From an uncultured Muribaculaceae bacterium (GTDB taxonomy: Bacteria; Bacteroidota; Bacteroidia; Bacteroidales; Muribaculaceae), in the NCBI GenBank assembly GCA_910586975.1, contig CAJUKX010000048.1:1-13338 (forward strand): a DNA stretch of 13,338 nucleotides. The letters run 5' to 3'. Numbering within the stretch: the first letter of the stretch is position 1; every line of letters starts with the position of its first letter. This document shows, piece by piece, positions 7,894 through 13,338 of the stretch. The position numbers were made by a program, and so were the translations under genes. A model generated the notes under the pieces. The model was not told where the DNA came from. It saw only the letters and a program-made list of their open reading frames with translations, and ran no database searches.

Positions 7894-8057
7894 ACGTTTT
7901 CTGTATATGGTATTTTGATTTAAGGGCTTTACTTGAAAGGAATTTTCTCTTTCGGCCACCACATGAAGGTATGCAATAATACAGGCTATGCTTCCCCCTC
8001 TGTATGCAGGCCGGGCTAATCATGGAAAAAGTTTTGTAAGACTTCTCTCATCGGATA

Positions 8058-8088
8058 CAAATATACAAGAAAAAATCTAATTTTCGAA
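8058..8088 (-). promoter_or_regulatory. Putative promoter of the cas operon
   Basis: On the minus strand TATATTTG (8065-8058) is an exact match to the Bacteroidetes -7 box TAnnTTTG. Nineteen bases upstream is TTCG (8088-8085), one mismatch from the -33 box TTTG. Transcription would begin near 8050, giving a 5' leader of about 155 nt before the cas3 ATG at 7893. Confidence 0.6.
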
Positions 8089-8090
8089 TA

Positions 8091-8130
8091 AGAGTGTGTT
8101 AAAATCGAGTGTTAAGATTAAACACACTCT
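8091..8130. repeat. 10-bp perfect inverted repeat upstream of the cas promoter
   Basis: AGAGTGTGTT (8091-8100) and AACACACTCT (8121-8130) are exact inverted copies separated by 20 bp, so equivalent points on the arms are about 30 bp, or three helical turns, apart. Inside it GTGTT (8109-8113) and AACAC (8121-8125) form a shorter alternative dyad. The repeat lies directly upstream of the -33 element of the cas promoter, where an operator could sit. It also lies just beyond the terminator of the protease gene and could be a second hairpin there. Confidence 0.6.
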
Positions 8131-8176
8131 AAAAAACACACACGGCTGCTGCTCGGTGTTGTGAGCGGCAGCCGTG
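8131..8176 (-). terminator. Intrinsic terminator of the M48 protease gene
   Basis: On the minus strand a 14-bp GC-rich stem (8176-8163 with 8154-8141, one G.U pair when transcribed, 8-nt loop) is followed by TGTGTTTTTT. It starts 27 bp after the protease stop codon and would insulate the cas operon from read-through. Confidence 0.85.
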
Positions 8177-8202
8177 GGGTATGGATGGTTTATGTCGATG
8201 GA

Positions 8203-9006
8203 TTATTTTGTTTCTTTGGCGGGGCGCTGTATGCCGTCGTTGTTGCATCGCTTGGTCATGCGTTCGATGCGGGCCTTGGTTTCGGGATGCGAGGAGAACA
8301 TGCGGTTGATGTAGCTTGATTTCTGGCCGCTGCCGCCTTCGAGGTTCTGGAATTTTTCAAATGCCATTACCATTCCCCAGGGATTGCGACCGTTCTGTAC
8401 CAGGAAGTCGTAGCCGCAGTCGTCGGCTTCGTTCTCGTGCTTCTGCGAGTATTTGGCGTTGATGAGCGCATCGCCGAGTGTACCGAGTTGCGATTCGGTA
8501 AGAGCGGCCACCTTACCGCCTGACGATGCAATGGCGTCTTTCATGGCGCCGGTAAGGAGCTGGGTCTTGAATTGATTCTTGGAGTGGCGTTTCATAACGT
8601 GGCCAATTTCGTGGCCGATGATTCCCATGAGTTCGTCGTCGTCCATTATGTCCATCAGCGATGAGAATACTCGCACACTGCCGTCGGGACATGCGAAGGC
8701 GTTGATGTCAATTACATTGTACACCTTGAAGTTCAATGGTATGCCGTCGGCATCGGTTATGCCTTCTACCAGGCGATTGAGACGCTGTGTATAGGGGTCG
8801 TCGTCGGGAAGAACGGGATTGTGCTTGTCCATCCATTCTACCGATTCCTTGACGTATGCGGCCATCTGTTCGTCGGTCAGGGTGAAAGCCTGTATTGCTT
8901 TGCTTGCGCCGCCTATGGCTTTTTTCAGATTAAATTGTGCGTAGCCTGCATTGGCTGTTGCAAGAAAAGCAACGACCATAAATAGTTTGATTAAACGTTT
9001 TCTCAT
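8203..9006 (-). CDS. Exported M48-family zinc metalloprotease
   Basis: The 267-residue protein has an N-terminal signal peptide (MRKRLIKLFMVVAFLATANA, probable cleavage after GYA at residue 23), so it should act in the periplasm; I see no lipobox. The zinc site HEIGH is at residues 132-136, with the third ligand Glu191 in the ENEAD motif (191-195) typical of M48 peptidases. A C-terminal SSHPETKARI motif is also typical of this group (BepA/LoiP/YcaL-like single-domain proteases). Such enzymes degrade misfolded envelope proteins; the substrate here is unknown. It is monocistronic, with its own promoter and terminator, and divergent from the SDR gene. Nothing ties it to the CRISPR locus except adjacency. 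Confidence 0.93.
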   Translation of the reverse strand: MRKRLIKLFMVVAFLATANAGYAQFNLKKAIGGASKAIQAFTLTDEQMAAYVKESVEWMDKHNPVLPDDDPYTQRLNRLVEGITDADGIPLNFKVYNVIDINAFACPDGSVRVFSSLMDIMDDDELMGIIGHEIGHVMKRHSKNQFKTQLLTGAMKDAIASSGGKVAALTESQLGTLGDALINAKYSQKHENEADDCGYDFLVQNGRNPWGMVMAFEKFQNLEGGSGQKSSYINRMFSSHPETKARIERMTKRCNNDGIQRPAKETK

Positions 9007-9309
9007 AAGGCAGTTGATTTTTCGTATTATTTATCTTTAATTGTTGTGATTTTCCAAATTCAGAACGGTATAGTAAATTTGTTGATTGCTCTTGGCTTGT
9101 ATATTAATAGTGTACTTCAGAAGCTTTGATTGGTTTACTATAATCACGGCGATAATATCGCCCATGCAAGAATCAAGGTGATTGATTTTGTTGTCACAAA
9201 GGTAGCTATTTTTTTTTACATCTCAAACTAAATGTTGAGTTGGGATATAACGCTTATTGAATGTCGAACATAGTCATCTCACTCGTTGTTACTACTTAAA
9301 GATTTTTTT
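9007..9309. other. Divergent intergenic region, M48 protease and SDR genes
   Basis: It contains the protease promoter (9197-9227) and a perfect 15-bp dyad GGCGATA-A-TATCGCC (9148-9162). A long-range inverted repeat TATAGTAAA/TTTACTATA (9069-9077 and 9134-9142) is also present. I see no convincing consensus promoter for the plus-strand SDR gene and no coding frame. Confidence 0.6.
9197..9227 (-). promoter_or_regulatory. Promoter of the M48 protease gene
   Basis: On the minus strand TTTG (9227-9224), a 19-bp gap and TACCTTTG (9204-9197) match the Bacteroidetes housekeeping promoter without mismatch. Transcription should start near 9190, giving an unusually long leader of about 184 nt before the ATG at 9006. 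Confidence 0.8.
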
Positions 9310-10095
9310 ATGAATAATTCAGATATAAATGCCTTGTTTGACCTTAGCGGCAAGGTTGCTATTGTTACCGGTGCCGGCGATGGCATAGGCAAAGGCTGTG
9401 CAAAAATATTGGCTTTGGCCGGTGCATCGGTTGTGGTGAGCGACCTCAGTATAGATAAAGCAAACGCGGTCGCTAAAGAGATAAAGGAGGCCGGTGGTAC
9501 TGCTGCGGCTGTAAGCTGCAATGTGCTTGATTTTGAAGACTTGAAAAAGACTGTTGACTTTGCTGTCGATACTTATGGTAGCGTTAATATACTGGTCAAC
9601 AACGCCGGAATAGGTGGCGGTGGCAAAGAAAATCCGTTTAATATAGATAATGAATATGTGGAAAGGATTTACAGGGTGAATGTTTACGCGCCTTTGCAGC
9701 TGTGTAAGCTCACCGCTCCCGAAATGCAAAAATCCGGCTATGGAAGCATTGTGAACATCACTTCGATGAGTTCTGTCAATAAGGAAGCCAATATGTCTAT
9801 TTACTCTTCATCAAAAGCCGCGCTCAACCACCTGTCAGCCAATCTGGCCTACGACTTGGGAAAGATGGGAATAAGAATAAATTGCGTGGGCCCGGGAGCT
9901 ACAAGGACTGCATCGCTGGCGTCGGTACTTACGCCTGAACTTCAAGCTAAAATGCTCAGCCATACTCCTGTCAAACGTCTGGGCGAGGTGAGCGATATAG
10001 CGCAGGCCGTGCTGTTCTTTGCCAGCCCGGCTTCTTCATGGGTCAGCGGACAGGTGCTATTTGTGAACGGTGGCGGCACACAGACACTAAGCTGA
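9310..10095 (+). CDS. hdhA: SDR oxidoreductase, probable 7-alpha-hydroxysteroid dehydrogenase
   Basis: The 261-residue protein is a classical short-chain dehydrogenase. It has the cofactor motif TGAGDGIG (20-27), NNAG (97-100), and the catalytic Ser152, Tyr165 and Lys169. Asp45 at the end of the second beta strand (VVVSD) indicates NAD(H) rather than NADP(H). It resembles E. coli 7-alpha-hydroxysteroid dehydrogenase closely as I recall that sequence: GASVVVSD, LVNNAG followed by a Gly-rich stretch, APEM, ITSM, KML.HTP..RLG, and SPA.SWVSGQ near the end. That enzyme oxidises the 7-alpha hydroxyl of bile acids such as cholate, fitting a gut habitat. Substrate is inferred; many SDRs of this shape act on other alcohols. 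The start is the ATG at 9310; a TTG further upstream (9286) is less likely. Confidence 0.85.
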   Translation: MNNSDINALFDLSGKVAIVTGAGDGIGKGCAKILALAGASVVVSDLSIDKANAVAKEIKEAGGTAAAVSCNVLDFEDLKKTVDFAVDTYGSVNILVNNAGIGGGGKENPFNIDNEYVERIYRVNVYAPLQLCKLTAPEMQKSGYGSIVNITSMSSVNKEANMSIYSSSKAALNHLSANLAYDLGKMGIRINCVGPGATRTASLASVLTPELQAKMLSHTPVKRLGEVSDIAQAVLFFASPASSWVSGQVLFVNGGGTQTLS

Positions 10096-10116
10096 TAAAC
10101 TTGTAAGTATATTAAC

Positions 10117-10163
10117 AGCGAAGCGGGCAATTGACTGAATTTAAATCAATTGCCCGCTTCGCT
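10117..10163. terminator. 18-bp perfect hairpin between the convergent SDR and tRNA-Thr genes
   Basis: AGCGAAGCGGGCAATTGA (10117-10134) and its exact reverse complement (10146-10163) enclose an 11-nt loop. The hairpin lies 21 bp after the SDR stop and 3 bp after the tRNA 3' end on the other strand, so it can serve both transcripts. Neither side has a clear T-run, so it may block exonucleases or mark processing as much as end transcription. Confidence 0.65.
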
Positions 10164-10166
10164 ATG

Positions 10167-10239
10167 AGCCGCGAGTGGGACTCGAACCCACGACCTTTTC
10201 GTTACGAATGAAATGCTCTACCGACTGAGCTATTGCGGC
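10167..10239 (-). tRNA. tRNA-Thr (anticodon CGT)
   Basis: The minus strand folds into a 73-nt cloverleaf without encoded CCA. The acceptor stem begins GCCGC, the D-arm is GCTC-AGTCGGTA-GAGC, the anticodon loop is TTCGTAA, and the T-arm is GTGGG-TTCGAGT-CCCAC. The anticodon CGT reads the threonine codon ACG. Two stem positions are A.C mismatches: 6.67 in the acceptor stem and 31.39 next to the anticodon loop. It lies 16 bp after the DUF4270 gene, with its own likely promoter box. Confidence 0.93.
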
Positions 10240-10250
10240 TTATCGGAGTG

Positions 10251-10258
10251 CAAAGTTA
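10251..10258 (-). promoter_or_regulatory. Putative -7 box for the tRNA-Thr gene
   Basis: Minus strand TAACTTTG matches TAnnTTTG and is placed to start transcription about 5 nt before the mature tRNA. It overlaps the stop codon of the DUF4270 gene. No clear -33 TTTG is seen at 19-21 bp, so confidence is limited. Confidence 0.5.
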
Positions 10259-11647
10259 CAAATTATTCTTGTTTCCTGCACTAAATGTCAGCTTAATTTT
10301 TGCTTGGTCAAACAAAAATTTGACCATTGCCGGCTTCGATACATACGGTACAATGCTCGATTCAACCATTGAACCTTGCTGGTAGTAGCTTGAGCTTGAT
10401 TGCGACTCAAGATTAACCTGCACGGGCGTGAGAATGAATTCGTAGTCCTCTGGTTTTACTTCTTCTCTCGAAAGCAAATCCAGCAGGTATGCACGCATAC
10501 CTGTAAATGCATATCGTTTGTTTGTAGCATCATACTCGGCGTAGAATGATACAAGGCCGTCGGTCAACTGGTTTTTGGAGAAAAACTCGTCCTTCTTGCT
10601 CTTGAGTATCATCAACACGTATGGCGGAGGTGCTATCTCGTAGTCGTTCTCTATCTCCTCTACAGGCAGCGTCATGATAAGTGAATTGATCACGCTCAGA
10701 CGGTCTGAGTATTTCTTGTACGAGCTGATAATCTCAGGAGCCGGGAAGCGCATCTCTACTTCGTAGCCTGCGGGAGCAGCAATGATGCTTGCACCTTCAG
10801 CAACCATTTGCTTGAGTTCGGGAGCTACTTCGTAGCGGATATTGTTGTTTACCACTACTTCGGGAGTGATGGCAAAGTAGTCGCCTACGTAGCGTTTGGT
10901 TTCATAGCGGGCTGAATCTTCGTTCCAAACTTCCTTGTGATAATAATATCGGATTGAAGTCGGATTGAAGTCGGTTATACGGCCTCCACCATAAGATGTG
11001 CGTATGTAAACACCCTTGAACACCTTTTTGGCAAAAATCTCGGGATTGGCAAAGTCTGTGGGATTCTCCAGATAGGAATTGTAAAGTTGCTTACCAAGAC
11101 TTACGGGCAGGTGCATTGAGGTGTATATACCGCTGAGTTCGGCGATAGAGTCAGGCTCATTGCGCACTGACGCCGTATAGACAGCCGAGGCCAACTTGTT
11201 CTGCGGGTCGTAATATCCCTCGGGGTCAAAATCCGAGTAGATAGGATAAGGCAAATCGCGTGTGAGCTGAAACACTTCGATACCCATGGGCACGAGTGAG
11301 TCTCCAACAAAATTGCCCTTCTGCATATACATGAACATCTTTACAGAGTCTAAGCTTTCGGGCTCGATACTCACTGTGTCCATTTGCAGCGATGGCATGA
11401 ACTGACCCACAAAGTCGCTTTTTATGCTACCGTAGCCTTTTGCATCGAGCGCACCTATGAGCTGGCTCAGTGTACGCGATTGAACTACGTTGTTCAACTT
11501 GGTTGAACCGGTAACAGTGAAGTTTGAATCGACTACGATTGTAACAGTTTCATCGGCAAGAGAATTACCGATGGATGAGGTATCATCGCAAGCCACAGCC
11601 AGAATCATGACTACAGCGGCAAGCAATGAATATAGGATTGATTTCAT
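10256..11647 (-). CDS. DUF4270 family lipoprotein
   Basis: The 463-residue protein starts with a lipoprotein signal peptide: a hydrophobic stretch (LAAVVMILAV) ending in the lipobox LAVAC, with Cys20 as the lipidated residue. DDTSS follows the Cys; acidic residues just after it are common in Bacteroidetes lipoproteins sent to the cell surface. The sequence after it (SIGNSLADETVTIVVDSNFTV) and the beta-rich remainder fit the DUF4270 family, whose function is unknown. The gene starts 18 bp after the glycogen-synthase-like gene, and this pair occurs together in many Bacteroidales, so they are probably cotranscribed. I see no enzymatic motif. Confidence 0.85.
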   Translation of the reverse strand: MKSILYSLLAAVVMILAVACDDTSSIGNSLADETVTIVVDSNFTVTGSTKLNNVVQSRTLSQLIGALDAKGYGSIKSDFVGQFMPSLQMDTVSIEPESLDSVKMFMYMQKGNFVGDSLVPMGIEVFQLTRDLPYPIYSDFDPEGYYDPQNKLASAVYTASVRNEPDSIAELSGIYTSMHLPVSLGKQLYNSYLENPTDFANPEIFAKKVFKGVYIRTSYGGGRITDFNPTSIRYYYHKEVWNEDSARYETKRYVGDYFAITPEVVVNNNIRYEVAPELKQMVAEGASIIAAPAGYEVEMRFPAPEIISSYKKYSDRLSVINSLIMTLPVEEIENDYEIAPPPYVLMILKSKKDEFFSKNQLTDGLVSFYAEYDATNKRYAFTGMRAYLLDLLSREEVKPEDYEFILTPVQVNLESQSSSSYYQQGSMVESSIVPYVSKPAMVKFLFDQAKIKLTFSAGNKNNL

Positions 11648-11665
11648 CTCAATATGTAAACTAAA

Positions 11666-12472
11666 TTAGAGAGAGGTATAGAATGCCTTGTAGGCTTCTA
11701 CATAATTTTCTTCACCGGGATACTCCAGCAAGGGTTTTCCGGATGCCTTTGCATAGTCAATAAGCTCCTGCGATACATTCTCAGAGCTGATTGCCACCGC
11801 ATCGGAATAGTCAATCGCAATGCGGTTGAGGGCGTTGAAATCGACAGGAGCTCCGGTGAGCGACTTCAGTTCTTCTTCAGTGAAACCGTCCATCTTAAGT
11901 TTCTCAACCATACGTTCATCAAAAGTACCTTCAAATGGATGATCGTACAGCGAATAAACAATCTTGGCCTGATTAAATGTAGGATCGTCGGCATACATCT
12001 TTCTCAGATATAAGGACGACAGCGCGGTAATCCAACCGGTACAGTGAATCACAGAGGGTATCCAACGCAATTTCTTTACGGTTTCGAGAACACCACGCAC
12101 ATAGAATATAGAACGTTCGTCATTATCCTCAAACGAGGTTTCGGTTTCAAGACCCGAAGCTGCATGTCGCAGGAAATAGTCATCGTTGTCTATAAAATAG
12201 ATCTGCATGCGCGATGGCTGCAAAGTAGCCACCTTGATAATCAGAGGATGATCTGCATCATCTATTTCAATATTGAGACCCGAAAGACGGATAACTTCAT
12301 GCAACTGGTTGCGGCGTTCGTTGATACAGCCGTAACGGGGCATGAATGTACGCACTTCAATTCCACTCTCCTGAATACCCTGAGGCAACATCCTACCAAA
12401 AGTAGAAAGCGCGTTAGGAGCAAGGTAAGGAGTGATTTCCTGCGATATATAGAGCACTCTATTGACGTCCAT
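11666..12472 (-). CDS. Short glycogen/starch synthase-like protein (GT5 N-terminal domain only)
   Basis: The 268-residue protein resembles the N-terminal half of glycogen synthase: MDVNRVLYISQEITPYL, then RMLPQGIQESGIEVRTFMPRYG, and HCTGWITALSSLYL. Two things argue against synthase activity. The KxGG loop that binds ADP-glucose in GlgA is replaced by LAPNALSTFGR, and the whole C-terminal GT-B domain is absent, since normal GlgA has about 480 residues. The ORF ends naturally and is followed at once by the DUF4270 gene, so this looks like an established short family of Bacteroidales rather than a fresh truncation. I start it at the ATG at 12472 because the upstream in-frame ATG at 12517 would lie at or before the predicted transcription start. 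Confidence 0.85.
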   Translation of the reverse strand: MDVNRVLYISQEITPYLAPNALSTFGRMLPQGIQESGIEVRTFMPRYGCINERRNQLHEVIRLSGLNIEIDDADHPLIIKVATLQPSRMQIYFIDNDDYFLRHAASGLETETSFEDNDERSIFYVRGVLETVKKLRWIPSVIHCTGWITALSSLYLRKMYADDPTFNQAKIVYSLYDHPFEGTFDERMVEKLKMDGFTEEELKSLTGAPVDFNALNRIAIDYSDAVAISSENVSQELIDYAKASGKPLLEYPGEENYVEAYKAFYTSL

Positions 12473-12518
12473 CAATGCTTGTGTGTAATATACAGATGAA
12501 TAAATATATTTTGTCACA

Positions 12519-12526
12519 CAAAGGTA
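12519..12526 (-). promoter_or_regulatory. Promoter -7 box of the glycogen-synthase-like/DUF4270 pair
   Basis: Minus strand TACCTTTG is an exact TAnnTTTG box, identical to that of the M48 protease promoter. It predicts a start near 12512 and a leader of about 40 nt. No clear -33 TTTG is present, but an A-run lies directly upstream (12531-12537). Confidence 0.6.
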
Positions 12527-12580
12527 CGACTTTTTTTCGGAATAGCCATCCTATGCCGTTCATTTTGTGAATTTTTAAAC

Positions 12581-12676
12581 CTTTTGTCAGACCTTTTGTC
12601 AGACGAGTCGGACCGGTCAGACTTGTCAGACTTGTCTGACTTGTCTGACTTGTCTGAATCGTCTGACTTGTCCGAC
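12581..12676. repeat. Tandem array of ten GTCNGAC dyads (12- and 9-bp units)
   Basis: Two identical 12-bp units CTTTTGTCAGAC (12581-12592, 12593-12604) are followed by eight 9-bp units (12605-12676) with consensus TTGTCTGAC. Every unit contains the odd palindrome GTCNGAC; only one of ten is altered (GTCTGAA at 12652-12658). The central base varies (A, A, G, A, A, T, T, T, T, C in order). The array lies between the promoter of the glycogen-synthase-like gene and the rRNA terminator. Because the period is three codons it reads as a Ser-Asp-Leu repeat on the plus strand, which I do not take as a gene. Confidence 0.85.
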
Positions 12677-12680
12677 TATA

Positions 12681-12720
12681 AAAAAATTAAGCCCCGGCAG
12701 AATTTCTTCTGTCGGGGCTT
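12681..12720 (-). terminator. Intrinsic terminator of the rRNA operon
   Basis: On the minus strand a 14-bp stem (12720-12707 with 12702-12689; core GCCCCG/CGGGGC, one wobble, 4-nt loop) is followed by TTAATTTTTTTA. It lies just after the 5S rRNA 3' end. Confidence 0.9.
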
Positions 12721-12724
12721 GATA

Positions 12725-12832
<108 letters not shown>

Positions 12833-13045
12833 GTGTCTTTCTCGCGGCCTTGTGGCCGTGTATAAGGTGAAAAAGAGCCGGAAGCAGGGTGCCTTGCGGC
12901 TTCCCTCATATCACGCGCTTTTTGCAGTTTCGCTGTCTAAGCTTCTGACTTTCCCGCTGCCGTGTCTTCTGCAGCGTGGCGCTGCCCCCGGCGGCTTTCG
13001 CTTCGATTGGGGGAGCGACTTTTTAATTGGGGCATTGCTGCCCGG
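12833..13045 (-). other. 23S-5S spacer of the rRNA operon
   Basis: About 210 bp with no tRNA and no convincing gene. A hairpin just upstream of the 5S (CGCGGCC/GGCCGTG, 12843-12849 with 12854-12860) and another at 12880-12904 (GGAAGC/GCTTCC arms) may guide rRNA processing. Confidence 0.7.
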
Positions 13046-13338
13046 AAAGGGTTTGGGCGATTAGTATCGCTCGGCTGGTACGTTACCGCACTTACACCTG
13101 CGACCTATCTACGTCATCGTCTTTGACGGCCCTTGTGTGGAGATCTTATCTTGAGGGGGGCTTCGTGCTTAGATGCTTTCAGCACTTATCCTTGCCAGAC
13201 GCGGCTACCCGGCGGTGCACCTGGCGGTACAACCGGTAAACCGGAGGTCTGTCCAACACGGTCCTCTCGTACTAGTGTCGGGTCCTCGCAAATCTCCTGC
13301 GCCCACAACAGATAGAGACCGAACTGTCTCACGACGTT
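13046..13338 (-). rRNA. rrl: 23S ribosomal RNA, 3' end (cut by the window edge)
   Basis: The minus strand carries the sarcin-ricin loop AGTACGAGAGGACC (13273-13260), then TTGGACAGACCTCCGG, GGATAAGTGCTGAAAGCATC and CGATACTAATCGCCC, the usual end of domain VI. The 3' end is approximate; the rest of the gene lies beyond the right edge. Confidence 0.95.

Larger units (their letters stand above)
7894..8202. other. Intergenic region between cas3 and the M48 protease gene
   Basis: From right to left this region holds the protease terminator (8131-8176), an inverted repeat (8091-8130), the cas promoter (8058-8088) and the cas operon leader (about 7894-8050). The only open frame I find is a 49-codon minus-strand frame from an ATG at 8023 to a stop at 7874, which would overlap the cas3 start. 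It has no recognisable product and is not called as a gene. Confidence 0.6.

Noticed and set aside
7894..7962. GTG start for Cas3 adding 23 residues
   Set aside because: The added residues match no part of the HD domain, and the ATG at 7893 directly precedes it.
12473..12517. 15-residue extension of the glycogen-synthase-like protein
   Set aside because: Its ATG would lie at or before the transcription start predicted from the -7 box at 12519-12526.
12852..13315. Plus-strand open frames in the right end
   Set aside because: They lie antisense to the 23S rRNA and its spacer and show no protein-like features.

Overview
The window looks chromosomal and comes from a Bacteroidales bacterium, most likely a gut commensal (Muribaculaceae, Bacteroides or Prevotella relatives; I cannot resolve the genus). 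Three things support this. Several promoters fit the Bacteroidetes TTTG-N19-TAnnTTTG pattern rather than TTGACA/TATAAT. There is a DUF4270 lipoprotein paired with the short 'glycogen synthase' typical of Bacteroidales. Start codons are preceded by A/T-rich sequence rather than Shine-Dalgarno motifs.

Left part (1-8088): a complete type I-C (Dvulg) CRISPR-Cas locus, all on the minus strand and read right to left. The order is promoter, cas3, cas5c, cas8c, cas7, cas4, cas1, cas2, leader, repeat-spacer array. Genes overlap or lie within 19 bp of each other, so one operon is likely. The array enters the window at its leader end (four 32-bp repeats, 19-246) and runs off the left edge. Cas4-Cas1-Cas2 would acquire spacers. 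Cas5c would cut the pre-crRNA and stay in the surveillance complex with Cas7 and Cas8c. Cas3 would unwind and degrade the target. The small subunit Cas11c has no separate gene, but cas8c carries a well-placed internal ATG with an A-rich upstream sequence that would encode it (119 aa).

Middle (8091-10239): a strong terminator and an upstream dyad separate the cas operon from an exported M48 metalloprotease (minus), which has a near-ideal promoter and a long 5' leader. Divergent from it is an SDR dehydrogenase very like E. coli 7-alpha-hydroxysteroid dehydrogenase (HdhA). That gene ends in an 18-bp perfect dyad facing a minus-strand tRNA-Thr(CGT) with two A.C mismatches in its stems.

Right part (10251-13338): a DUF4270 lipoprotein and a short, probably non-catalytic glycogen-synthase-like protein form a minus-strand pair behind their own promoter. 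Next come an array of ten GTCNGAC dyads, an intrinsic terminator, a 5S rRNA gene, a spacer of about 210 bp, and the 3' end of a 23S rRNA gene cut by the window edge (an rRNA operon read leftward).

The CRISPR system is a known subtype. The items most worth checking are the predicted Cas11c start, the altered Cas5c processing residues, the cas promoter with its dyad, and the GTCNGAC array beside the rRNA terminator.
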